Positions 6,717-12,375 of a stretch of 12,375 nt of DNA are shown one piece after another. Every line of letters starts with the position of its first letter. Position 1 is the stretch's first letter. The stretch is from an uncultured Chloroflexota bacterium. GTDB taxonomy: Bacteria > Chloroflexota > Anaerolineae > B4-G1 > DUEL01. The notes under the pieces were generated by a model. It saw only the letters and a list, made by a program, of their open reading frames with translations. It did no database searches and was not told the DNA's origin. Made by a program: the position numbers and the translations under genes. The DNA lies in the NCBI GenBank assembly GCA_937138275.1, contig CAKZOY010000231.1:1-12375 (forward strand), in the 5' to 3' direction.

Positions 6717-7430
6717 TCACGCTCTCAGCGGTTCTGCGATTTTCTCTTCCCCCTCTATCAGTCCGTCCCGCAGATAGATAATCCGTTCCGTATGCCGGGC
6801 GATCGTCGGATCGTGGGTCACCAGGACCACGGTGATTCCCTGTTCCCGGTTCAGCCGTTGCAGGATCGCCATGACCTCCCGCCCGGACTTGCTGTCCAGG
6901 TTCCCCGTCGGCTCGTCGGCCAGGATCAGGGATGGACGGTTGACCAGCGCCCGCGCAATGGCTACCCGTTGTTGCTCCCCGCCGGAGAGTTCTGTCGGCG
7001 TGTGGTGCAGTCGGTCCCCCAGACCCACGGATTTCAGCGCTTCTTGTGCCCGTTGCAGCCGCTCTGACCGCCCCACCCCCGCGTAGAGGAGCGGGAGCGC
7101 TACGTTCTCCAGGGCGGTCGTCCGCGCCAGAAGGTTGAAGGTCTGGAAGACGAAGCCGATGCGCCGGTTGCGGATGGCGGCCAATTGGTCATCGTCCAGT
7201 TGGCCCACCTCCTGTCCGTCCAGCCAGTAGGTACCGGAGGTGGGCTGGTCCAGGCAGCCGATGATGTTCATCAGGGTGGACTTGCCGGAGCCGGAAGGCC
7301 CCATAATGGCGACCATCTCGCCGGGTCGGATGGTCAGAGAGACCCCGCGCAGCGCGGGGACTTCTATCGTCCCCATCTGGTATATTTTCACAATATTCTG
7401 GATACGAACGACTGCTTTATCCGTGTCCAT
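6717..7430 (-). CDS. ABC transporter ATP-binding protein (MacB/LolD-type)
   Basis: A 237-residue ATPase that powers the MacB-type exporter at the inner face of the membrane. Motifs are complete: Walker A GPSGSGKST (44-52), Q-loop Gln96 (FVFQTFNLL), signature LSGGEQQRV (148-156), Walker B LILADEP with catalytic Glu173, D-loop GNLDS, and the H-loop His206 (VTHDP). The N-terminal VRIQNIVKIYQMG and VPALRGVSL are typical of the LolD/MacB class. I chose the ATG at 7430 because it lies one base after the stop codon of the fusion-protein gene, implying translational coupling; the frame could be extended 16 codons into that gene. Its stop codon directly abuts the heptamer array. Divergence from neighbours is not apparent. 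Confidence 0.93.
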   Translation of the reverse strand: MDTDKAVVRIQNIVKIYQMGTIEVPALRGVSLTIRPGEMVAIMGPSGSGKSTLMNIIGCLDQPTSGTYWLDGQEVGQLDDDQLAAIRNRRIGFVFQTFNLLARTTALENVALPLLYAGVGRSERLQRAQEALKSVGLGDRLHHTPTELSGGEQQRVAIARALVNRPSLILADEPTGNLDSKSGREVMAILQRLNREQGITVVLVTHDPTIARHTERIIYLRDGLIEGEEKIAEPLRA

Positions 7431-7431
7431 C

Positions 7432-8814
7432 TTACCGCTGTCCGAAGAAGGAAAATGGGCCGATGTTGTTATTTTCACGGGTCAGAACCAGCACATCCCC
7501 TTCGTTCAACCCCTCCAGCACCTGACTGTAGCCCTCGTAGCGCGCGCCCAGACGGACATCCACGCGTTCCAGCCCGCTGGCGGTCTTGCGGTAAACGTAG
7601 GGGCGGCCGGTGGTCTGGTCAATCCGCACAACCCAGTTGGGGATGAGCAACTGGTCTTTCAGTTCCTCCACACGGACAAGCACGGTGGCCGACATTCCGG
7701 CCCGTACAGGGGCATCGGTGGGGTTCAGAGCGATGATGACGGGGTAGGCGACCGCGCCTTCCACCAGCGTCGCCGCCGGGCCGATGCGTTCCACCCTGCC
7801 GGTCAGGGTCCGGTCCGGTATGGCATCCAGCGTGATTTCGGCCGGAAGCCCTATCTGCAGGCGGGCCACGTCCATCTCATCCACGTTGACCGTGATCCGG
7901 AAACCGGAGAGGTCCACCACCGAGATCGCCGGAAGCCCGGTAGGAGCGACCTCGCCGACGACCACGTTGACCGCTGCCACCACACCGTCAAAGGGCGCTT
8001 TGAGGATGGCCTTCTCCAGGTTGCGCTGGGCAGCCTCCAGCGCGGCTCTGGCCTGTTCCACCGCCGCCTCCGCGATGGCCAGTTCCTCCGGCGTGGGACC
8101 GTTCAGGGCGCGATCCATTTGCGCTTTGGCGCTCTCCACGTTGCTCCATGCCGCGGCCAGGTCCTCCGGCGAAGCCCCTTTGGTGGTCAACTCGTAGTTC
8201 GCCAGAGCGATCTGGTAGTCCAGGGTTGCGGTTTCCAGGTTCAGCGATTGAGGGAGCATGCCGATATCGGGTCGCCAGGAGACGGGCTCGTAGGCCGCGC
8301 GGGCCCGGTTCAGCATCACCTCGGCCCGCTTCAGGTTCGCCTCCGCCACCGCCCGCTCCTCCGGAGAGGGGCTGTTTTTGAGCCGCTGATACTGGGCCAG
8401 CGCGCTCCGGTATGCGGCCTCCGCGGCCTTAACCGCCTCCGGGCGGGGCGAGGACTTCAGTTGGGCCAGTTGTGCCTGGGCGGACTTGTAGGCCGCTTCG
8501 GCCTGCCGCACGCTCAATTCCAGGTCGCCGGTATCCAGGCGGGCCAATACCTGTCCCGCGCGCACCTCGTCTCCGATCTGGATGGTGACCTCCACCACCC
8601 GCCCTGGGGCGCTGAAGGTCAGATCCACCTGGCGGGCCGGCTCAATCCGCCCGCTGGCGCTCACGGTGACTTCCAGAGTGCCCCGTTCTACCACGGCGGT
8701 GCGCTCTTCGGCCGATGAATTGCGGGCCGCGCTCTGTCGCCAGACGAAAAAGCCGCCGACAATCACTACCACTGCTACGGCAGCCAGGATCAGCCATCTA
8801 CGGTGTTTCTGCAT
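7432..8814 (-). CDS. Membrane-fusion (HlyD/MacA-type) adaptor protein of an ABC exporter
   Basis: A 460-residue periplasmic-adaptor-family protein. An N-terminal membrane anchor (about 7-25) is followed by the first lipoyl half (about 63-95, APGRVVEVTIQIGDEVRAGQVL). A long alpha-helical hairpin runs from about 97 to 268. The second lipoyl half (about 269-295, LKAPFDGVVAAVNVVVGEVAP) precedes beta-barrel and membrane-proximal domains. The hairpin holds four imperfect repeats starting S/N-x-P-x-P-E (near residues 121, 148, 214 and 239), each followed by an Ala-rich helix. The start is the ATG at 8814, six bases after GGAGGAAG; a TTG five codons earlier overlaps that site and is rejected. It overlaps the AbrB-type gene by 17 bases, so the two are co-transcribed. 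No outer-membrane TolC partner is seen, in keeping with a single-membrane cell. Confidence 0.9.
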   Translation of the reverse strand: MQKHRRWLILAAVAVVVIVGGFFVWRQSAARNSSAEERTAVVERGTLEVTVSASGRIEPARQVDLTFSAPGRVVEVTIQIGDEVRAGQVLARLDTGDLELSVRQAEAAYKSAQAQLAQLKSSPRPEAVKAAEAAYRSALAQYQRLKNSPSPEERAVAEANLKRAEVMLNRARAAYEPVSWRPDIGMLPQSLNLETATLDYQIALANYELTTKGASPEDLAAAWSNVESAKAQMDRALNGPTPEELAIAEAAVEQARAALEAAQRNLEKAILKAPFDGVVAAVNVVVGEVAPTGLPAISVVDLSGFRITVNVDEMDVARLQIGLPAEITLDAIPDRTLTGRVERIGPAATLVEGAVAYPVIIALNPTDAPVRAGMSATVLVRVEELKDQLLIPNWVVRIDQTTGRPYVYRKTASGLERVDVRLGARYEGYSQVLEGLNEGDVLVLTRENNNIGPFSFFGQR

Positions 8815-9046
8815 TTTCTTCCTCCGCAAGGGTCTCCAGATTCCGGGCCAGTTCCAGCCACTGCCCGGTCATTTTGCTGACCAGTTCGGCGCGCAACAGC
8901 CACAGGGCCCCGCCCGGCCCGCCGATGACGAGAAGTTTTTCGCCGATCTGGATGCCCAGGTCCCGGCGAGCCTGGACGGGGATCACGATCTGCCCTCGTT
9001 CGCTGACGGTCACCGCACCGTAGAATTGGGGACAAAATTTCTCCAT
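8798..9046 (-). CDS. AbrB/SpoVT-type DNA-binding regulator, first gene of the exporter operon
   Basis: An 82-residue protein. Residues 9-45 (AVTVSERGQIVIPVQARRDL followed by GIQIGEKLLVIG) are a swapped-hairpin AbrB-type DNA-binding domain. The rest is a likely alpha-helical tail ending in an acidic AEEENAETP. Such proteins bind DNA as dimers and can be transition-state regulators or antitoxins; no toxin gene is adjacent. The ATG at 9046 has GGAG six bases upstream. Its 3' end overlaps the fusion-protein start. The tight linkage suggests it regulates this exporter and probably its own promoter at 9092-9120, where direct and inverted repeats lie between the promoter and the start codon. That regulatory role is inferred from position. 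Confidence 0.85.
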   Translation of the reverse strand: MEKFCPQFYGAVTVSERGQIVIPVQARRDLGIQIGEKLLVIGGPGGALWLLRAELVSKMTGQWLELARNLETLAEEENAETP

Positions 9047-9056
9047 TCCGGACTCC

Positions 9057-9083
9057 TTGTCTTATTTGTCTTACTTGCAAGAC
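9057..9083. promoter_or_regulatory. Operator-like repeats in the leader of the AbrB-exporter operon
   Basis: Two direct copies of TTGTCTTA, 9 bp apart (9057-9064 and 9066-9073), are followed by the palindrome CTTGCAAG (9074-9081). The second copy also forms an inverted repeat GTCTT/AAGAC (9068-9072 with 9079-9083). The sites lie just downstream of the expected transcription start (about 9085), a position suited to repression by a DNA-binding dimer such as the AbrB-type protein encoded next. Binding is not shown by the sequence. Confidence 0.4.
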
Positions 9084-9091
9084 TGGGGCGA

Positions 9092-9120
9092 ATGATATCA
9101 CAAAGGTAGAAAAATGTCAA
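9092..9120 (-). promoter_or_regulatory. Near-consensus sigma70-type promoter of the AbrB-exporter operon
   Basis: On the minus strand, TTGACA (9120-9115) is followed by a 17-bp spacer and TATCAT (9097-9092). This is a perfect -35 box with one mismatch in the -10 box. The -35 edge is 15 bp from the end of the MITE-like element at 9136. Confidence 0.85.
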
Positions 9121-9135
9121 GGGCCGTGCGTGCGT

Positions 9136-9278
9136 GGGCTTGTGCAGCAAATCCCTTTCGGGGAGCAGGGTGCCTGCGAAGTTTAAGGGAAAGTGGGGTT
9201 TGTGCGGGCGGCAAAGCCGCCCGCACAAACCCCACACCCCACCCCTTTCCCATGCGGGGCGAATTATTGCGCAAGCCC
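9136..9278. mobile_element. MITE-like element, copy B (143 bp)
   Basis: Second copy of the element at 4959-5098, in the same orientation. The left end is the identical 15-mer GGGCTTGTGCAGCAA (9136-9150). The right end TTATTGCGCAAGCCC (9264-9278) differs at three bases from copy A, two of which still allow G-U pairing in RNA. A perfect 19-bp central stem (9194-9212 with 9216-9234) has an AAA loop. Compared with copy A, one G-C pair has become C-G (9205 with 9223). A 4-bp direct repeat GCGT flanks the element (9132-9135 and 9279-9282). It lies between divergent promoters, so it has no terminator task there. No transposase is encoded. Confidence 0.75.
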
Positions 9279-9333
9279 GCGTGTGCACCAGGAGATCGTT
9301 GCCAGGGGGTGGGGTGTCTTGCATAGGCGGGTT

Positions 9334-9363
9334 TTTTCACCCCCAGCAAGCGAGGGGTGAAAA
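9334..9363. repeat. Hairpin between copy B and the zinc-finger protein promoter
   Basis: TTTTCACCCC (9334-9343) pairs with GGGGTGAAAA (9354-9363) around a 10-base loop, 9 bp upstream of the -35 box at 9373. It has no T-run after it on either strand, so it could be a regulator-binding inverted repeat or a repeat remnant. Confidence 0.4.
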
Positions 9364-9372
9364 TCGGTATCC

Positions 9373-9400
9373 TTGCAGTTTCCACCGCGTGTGGTAAAAT
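9373..9400 (+). promoter_or_regulatory. Sigma70-type promoter of the DksA/TraR-type gene
   Basis: TTGCAG (9373-9378), a 16-bp spacer and TAAAAT (9395-9400) give a good promoter, with transcription expected near 9407. The likely unit continues into lspA, rluD-like and rodZ-like genes. Confidence 0.65.
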
Positions 9401-9441
9401 ATATCTCCGCTAGGTGGATCGGCAAAGTTGCGGAGGACCTT

Positions 9442-9786
9442 ATGCCTGTTTCCAACGAGGAATTGAGAGCGCGTCTACTGCAAGAGCAGACTTACCTGCT
9501 GGAACAACTATCGCGACGGGGCGAAAACGAGAATCGGGGTGCTGGATACGGGAACCACATCGCCGACGACGCCACCGAGACGTTTGAGCAGGCGAAGGAG
9601 GCCTCGCTCCAGCGGAACGAGGCTTCTTTGCTGTGGCTGGTAGACCATGCCCTGGAGAAATTTGACCTGGGGACATACGGCATCTGTGAGGCATGTGGTG
9701 CCCCGATTGACCGGGCCCGACTGAAGGCCCTCCCCTATGCCCTCTACTGCCTGGATTGTCAGGCCCAGATGGAGCAGCGTCGGTAG
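9442..9786 (+). CDS. DksA/TraR-family C4 zinc-finger protein
   Basis: A 114-residue protein. An N-terminal helical, coiled-coil-like region (about 4-75) includes the family segment ADDATETFEQAKE near the hairpin tip. The C-terminal zinc finger follows, with Cys82, Cys85, Cys103 and Cys106 (C-x2-C, 17 residues, C-x2-C) in ICEACGAPIDRARL and YCLDCQ. Family members such as DksA bind in the secondary channel of RNA polymerase and adjust promoter output, in some cases with ppGpp; that activity is inferred here. The frame opens earlier, but the ATG at 9442 has GGAGG five bases upstream and gives the normal family length. CTCCGC at 9405-9410 could pair with GCGGAG at 9430-9435 and mask that ribosome binding site, depending on the exact transcript start. 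Confidence 0.88.
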   Translation: MPVSNEELRARLLQEQTYLLEQLSRRGENENRGAGYGNHIADDATETFEQAKEASLQRNEASLLWLVDHALEKFDLGTYGICEACGAPIDRARLKALPYALYCLDCQAQMEQRR

Positions 9787-9793
9787 GGAAAGA

Positions 9794-9865
9794 CTTCAGA
9801 GGTACTCCTGAAGGTCGCCCGACCTCTCCGCACCGGGGTGGCCTGGAGAGTACCCTTTAGAGGTG
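9794..9865 (+). promoter_or_regulatory. Possible cis-acting RNA leader upstream of lspA
   Basis: The lspA leader has competing pairings. AGAGGT occurs at 9798-9803 and again at 9859-9864, where it is the lspA ribosome binding site. A single complement, ACCTCT (9822-9827), lies between and could pair with either. Also possible are CTTCAG/CTGAAG (9794-9799 with 9808-9813), AGGTC/GACCT (9812-9816 with 9821-9825) and GGTACT/AGTACC (9801-9806 with 9849-9854). No known riboswitch class is recognised, and 6-bp matches arise by chance in sequence this GC-rich. Confidence 0.25.
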
Positions 9866-9870
9866 TCTGC

Positions 9871-10374
9871 TTGTCTGGCCTCAAAAACCCAATCCTGCCC
9901 ATCGTCGCCATGGCCGCTCTGGCCCTGGACCAGGTCAGCAAATCCTGGATCGTCGCGCATATGACCCTGGGAGAGTCCAGAGAACTGACCTCATGGCTGA
10001 CCCCTGTTGTATCCCTCACCTACATCACCAATACCGGCGTTGTCTTCGGCCTTTTCCAGGGGATGAGCGACTTCTTCAGCGTCGTGGCGATCATCGCCGT
10101 CGGGCTGATTTTCCTGTACTACCGCCACCTCCCCAAAGAGCCCAAACTGTTGCACGTTGCGCTGGGCCTGCAACTGGGCGGCGCACTGGGCAATCTGGTG
10201 GACCGCCTGGCCCGGGGCGCGGTGGTGGATTTCATAGACCTGAATTTCTGGCCTCTCCACCACTGGCCCATCTTCAACCTCGCCGATACCTGTATCGTGA
10301 CCGGCGTCGTCATACTGCTGTTCATCATCCTGACCGATCGGGAAAAGCCCGATCCGGCACCGGAAAGCGAATGA
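9871..10374 (+). CDS. lspA: Lipoprotein signal peptidase (signal peptidase II)
   Basis: A membrane aspartic protease that removes signal peptides from lipid-modified prolipoproteins, acting after Lgt. With the TTG start the protein has 167 residues. Four membrane segments lie near 6-22, 68-84, 94-110 and 141-157. The two catalytic aspartates are Asp111 (GNLVDR) and Asp139 (FNLADT), and TNTGVVFG is the family NTG motif. I chose the TTG at 9871 because GAGGTG ends five bases before it and the N terminus then matches the short N termini of LspA proteins. An in-frame GTG at 9838 would add 11 residues but has no ribosome binding site. The stop codon overlaps the start of the next gene (ATGA), so the two are translationally coupled. 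Confidence 0.93.
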   Translation: MSGLKNPILPIVAMAALALDQVSKSWIVAHMTLGESRELTSWLTPVVSLTYITNTGVVFGLFQGMSDFFSVVAIIAVGLIFLYYRHLPKEPKLLHVALGLQLGGALGNLVDRLARGAVVDFIDLNFWPLHHWPIFNLADTCIVTGVVILLFIILTDREKPDPAPESE

Positions 10375-11324
10375 GCGAAGAGTTTTCCTTCGTCGTTTCA
10401 ACAGATGAAGCGGGAGAACGACTGGACCGGGTGATGGCGGCCCGGTTCCCTGACCTCAGCCGCGCCCAACTGCAACGGTTCATCCGCTATGGCGCCGTCA
10501 CCGTCAACAATATGTCGGTCCGCCCCGCCTACCGGTTATCCCCCGGCGATCAGGTCTCCGGTACGTTTCCAGAAGAAGAGACCATCCGGGCCGAGAACAT
10601 CCCACTGGACATCGTCTACGAGGACGAGCACCTGCTGGTGGTGAACAAACCGGCCGGGATGGTCGTCCATCCGGCCGCGGGGGTGGTACAGGGCACCCTG
10701 GTCAACGCCCTGCTGGCCCACTGTCCCCAGGTCGCCGATGTGGGAGGCGCCGAACGGGCGGGGATCGTCCACCGATTGGACCGGGAGACCTCGGGGCTGA
10801 TCGTCGTGGCGAAAGACCCCGATACCCACGCCGCATTGCAGCGGCAATTCAAGCGCCGCCTGGTGCGCAAGACCTACGTCGCCCTGGTGGAGGGACAGGT
10901 CCAGCCCCGGGAGGGCATCATTGAAGTCCCCCTCGGGCGGGACCAGAAAGACCGCACCCGGATGGCGGTGGCGCGAACGGGCCGCCCGGCCGTCACCCAG
11001 TATCGGGTGCTGGAATTTTTCCCTCAACACACCCTCCTGGAAGTTCGCCCACATACCGGCCGGACCCATCAGATTCGGGTTCACCTGGCCTGGTTTGGCT
11101 ACCCGGTGGTGGGAGACCGGGTCTACGGCCAGCGACGTCAGACGTTACTTGTGGACCGTCATTTTCTGCATGCCCGCGACCTGGCCTTCACCCACCCGGT
11201 CACAGGGGAGAAGGTCGCTTTCACCGCCCCGCTTCCCCAGGAACTGGTGGCTGTGCTGAACCAGTTGCGGAAGGAACGGGGCACCGCCGGAACACCCGGT
11301 CGCGGGAGTTGGGGGAGCAAGTAA
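10371..11324 (+). CDS. rluD: RluA/RluD-family 23S rRNA pseudouridine synthase
   Basis: A 317-residue enzyme that converts uridines to pseudouridine in RNA, most likely in 23S rRNA. Residues 17-64 are an S4 RNA-binding domain (RLDRVMAARFP through VNNMSVRPAYRLSPGD). The catalytic domain begins near residue 80. It contains VVNKPAGMVVHP, the catalytic Asp137 in HRLDRETSGL, and RPHTGRTHQIRVHL near 226-239. The S4 domain and length fit RluD better than RluA; the exact target positions cannot be told. The ATG overlaps the lspA stop by four bases as ATGA, and the lspA-rluD order is common in bacteria. The tail after residue 300 (Gly/Arg-rich) is not conserved in the family as I know it. Confidence 0.92.
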   Translation: MSEEFSFVVSTDEAGERLDRVMAARFPDLSRAQLQRFIRYGAVTVNNMSVRPAYRLSPGDQVSGTFPEEETIRAENIPLDIVYEDEHLLVVNKPAGMVVHPAAGVVQGTLVNALLAHCPQVADVGGAERAGIVHRLDRETSGLIVVAKDPDTHAALQRQFKRRLVRKTYVALVEGQVQPREGIIEVPLGRDQKDRTRMAVARTGRPAVTQYRVLEFFPQHTLLEVRPHTGRTHQIRVHLAWFGYPVVGDRVYGQRRQTLLVDRHFLHARDLAFTHPVTGEKVAFTAPLPQELVAVLNQLRKERGTAGTPGRGSWGSK

Positions 11325-11325
11325 T

Positions 11326-12231
11326 ATGGCCGACGATGTGCTTCAACGAGTATCCTCGCCGACGGGACCTGTCGGTCCGGGAAGTCGCCTGCGGATGGCG
11401 CGCCAGGATCGGGGGCTCTCCCTGGAGGATGTAGAGGCGGCGACGAAAATCCGCGCGCGGTATCTGGAAGCGCTGGAAACAGGCAACTACGGTATGATGC
11501 CCGGCGGGGAGCCGCAGGTGCGCGGCTTCCTGCGCCGCTACGCCTCGTTCCTGGGCATCCCTCCAGAGGAGGTCATCGCCCTCTACGAGCGGGAGACCCG
11601 CCGGGAAACCGAGGCCCCGGCCGCACCGGCGACCCCGGGCGCTCCTGTGGCTCCCGCTGCACCCAAAACTCCGGCCCGTCCCCTTGTAACCCGACCCGCT
11701 GCCCGGCCGGCATGGTCGGGATTGCGAATCGCGGGGTTGTGGATCGGCCTTATTGCCCTCGTCCTCGGGGTGGTCGCCCTGGGCGTCTTCTGGTTCACCG
11801 ACCGCCCGGGGCGATTTTTTTCCGGGCCCGCATCCCCTTCGGTCGCCACCCCTCTCCGGCCCCCCGCCTTCCCTTCCCCGATGGTGACAGCGACCCGTCC
11901 GGCAGTTACCCCGCTTCCCACGCTACCTCCCACCCCGGCGGCGACGCCCACTTTCCCCGTCTCCACCAGCGGCGTCACCCTGACCCTGGAGGCGCGGGAG
12001 CATGTCTGGGTGCGGGTGACGGTGGACGGGTTCACCGCCTTTGAGGGGATGCTCTCCCCTGGCGCTCCCCAGACCTGGGTGGGGCAGGAGATGGTGATTG
12101 TGGAGACGGGCAACGGGGCCGGAGTGGTAGCCATTGTGAACGGTCAGGTCCAGGGACCCCTCTGCGGGCGCGGCGAGGTCTGCGCGCGGGGGTGGAATAG
12201 GGAAGGGGAGATAGGAGGGGTTAGTCGGTAG
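11326..12231 (+). CDS. RodZ-like helix-turn-helix membrane protein (HTH_25 / DUF4115)
   Basis: A 301-residue protein. A cytoplasmic RodZ-type HTH domain (about 18-90; LRMARQDRGLSLEDVEAAT, then YLEALETGNY and VRGFLRRYASFLGI) is followed by an Ala/Pro-rich linker (95-130) and one transmembrane helix (about 134-157). A Pro/Thr-rich outer linker (about 158-213) leads to an extracytoplasmic DUF4115-like beta domain (about 214-285; HVWVRVTVDG and EGMLSPGAPQTW). RodZ links MreB to the cell wall machinery in rods; here that role is only inferred. The ATG lies one base after the rluD-like stop, with GGGGGAG upstream. The last five codons (GGVSR) and the TAG stop come from the 21-bp repeat array beginning at 12217, so the native C terminus may have been altered. 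Confidence 0.85.
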   Translation: MADDVLQRVSSPTGPVGPGSRLRMARQDRGLSLEDVEAATKIRARYLEALETGNYGMMPGGEPQVRGFLRRYASFLGIPPEEVIALYERETRRETEAPAAPATPGAPVAPAAPKTPARPLVTRPAARPAWSGLRIAGLWIGLIALVLGVVALGVFWFTDRPGRFFSGPASPSVATPLRPPAFPSPMVTATRPAVTPLPTLPPTPAATPTFPVSTSGVTLTLEAREHVWVRVTVDGFTAFEGMLSPGAPQTWVGQEMVIVETGNGAGVVAIVNGQVQGPLCGRGEVCARGWNREGEIGGVSR

Positions 12232-12314
12232 GGGATAGTCGGTAGTCGGTAGGGGTTAGTCGGTAGTCGGTAGGGGATAGTCGGTAGTCGGTAGGGGATA
12301 GTCGGTAGTCGGTA
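12217..12314. repeat. 21-bp tandem array built from 7-bp units
   Basis: One shortened 14-bp unit (12217-12230) is followed by four 21-bp units at 12231, 12252, 12273 and 12294. Each 21-mer is GGGGATA or GGGGTTA followed by GTCGGTA twice, so it is three heptamers. Units differ only at the A/T in the first heptamer. The array begins inside the RodZ-like coding end, supplies its stop codon, and stops right at the ribosome binding site of the next gene. The spacing is far too short and spacers are absent, so it is not a CRISPR. Confidence 0.9.
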
Positions 12315-12327
12315 GGAGGGGGTAGCG

Positions 12328-12375
12328 GTGAAGGAGAAGGTGAGGAATTATCGGGACCTTCAGGTGTGGCAGCGT
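12328..12375 (+). CDS. Four-helix-bundle protein (S23/23S rRNA intervening-sequence type), 5' fragment cut by window end
   Basis: Only the first 16 codons are present, reading VKEKVRNYRDLQVWQR from a GTG start. The YRDLQVWQ segment is the recognisable start of the four-helix-bundle family (S23/IVP proteins, related to the Avd accessory protein of diversity-generating retroelements). GGAGGGGG at 12315-12322 lies five bases before the GTG, and an in-frame TAG at 12313-12315 rules out earlier starts. A second GTG at 12340 is possible. The function of free-standing members is not established. It directly follows the heptamer-based array. Because so little is visible, the family call rests on one motif. 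Confidence 0.6.
   Translation, partial: MKEKVRNYRDLQVWQR

Noticed and set aside
8798..9046. AbrB-type protein as the antitoxin of a toxin-antitoxin pair
   Set aside because: No small toxin-like gene (PIN, MazF or similar) follows; the next gene is a clear membrane-fusion protein overlapping it.
12217..12314. CRISPR array
   Set aside because: Units are contiguous 21-mers made of heptamers with no unique spacers; it is a tandem repeat.

Overview
The window is GC-rich (roughly 60-65% by eye) and gene-dense. Two proteins, the secreted CAP-domain protein and the RodZ-like protein, carry long Pro/Thr/Ser linkers of the TPVPSPTNTPVPP type. With the intergenic repeat style and the lack of any outer-membrane exporter partner, this points to a Chloroflexota (Anaerolineae-like) genome, probably environmental. 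That assignment is inference; no rRNA or other taxonomic marker is present.

Layout from left to right. (1) 1-461 has no gene. It holds a cluster of three GC-rich hairpins and then a sigma70-type promoter. (2) On the plus strand come an M24 metallopeptidase (462-1559) and an exported CAP-domain protein with a C-terminal anchor (1655-2797), whose GTG start looks leaderless. (3) A 28-bp perfect palindrome (2814-2841) separates these from a convergent minus-strand serine-pathway operon: a class V aminotransferase (4845-3772), then a short SerA-type dehydrogenase (3762-2860), with a clear promoter at 4917-4944. (4) A repeat-rich gap (4959-5321) holds a MITE-like element, a diverged inverted relative and a hairpin. 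(5) A minus-strand operon runs from 9046 to 5330: AbrB-type regulator, membrane-fusion protein, ABC ATPase and MacB-type permease, driven by a near-consensus promoter at 9092-9120. A heptanucleotide repeat array fills the ATPase-permease gap. (6) A second copy of the MITE-like element (9136-9278) lies in the divergent region. (7) On the plus strand follow a DksA/TraR-type zinc-finger protein, lspA, an RluD-type pseudouridine synthase and a RodZ-like HTH membrane protein. The last three are tightly packed or overlapping. (8) A 21-bp (3 x 7) tandem array at 12217-12314 supplies the stop codon of the RodZ-like gene. It leads directly into the start of a four-helix-bundle (S23/IVP-type) gene cut by the window end.

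The genes are mostly ordinary housekeeping and export functions. The unusual content is in the non-coding DNA. Two roughly 140-bp elements have matching 15-bp terminal inverted repeats, a perfect 19-bp central hairpin with a compensatory base-pair swap between copies, and short flanking direct repeats. Each begins 14-15 bp upstream of the -35 box of a strong minus-strand promoter. Two heptamer arrays each fill almost exactly the space between one gene's stop codon and the next gene's ribosome binding site. I do not see a complete novel protein system here.
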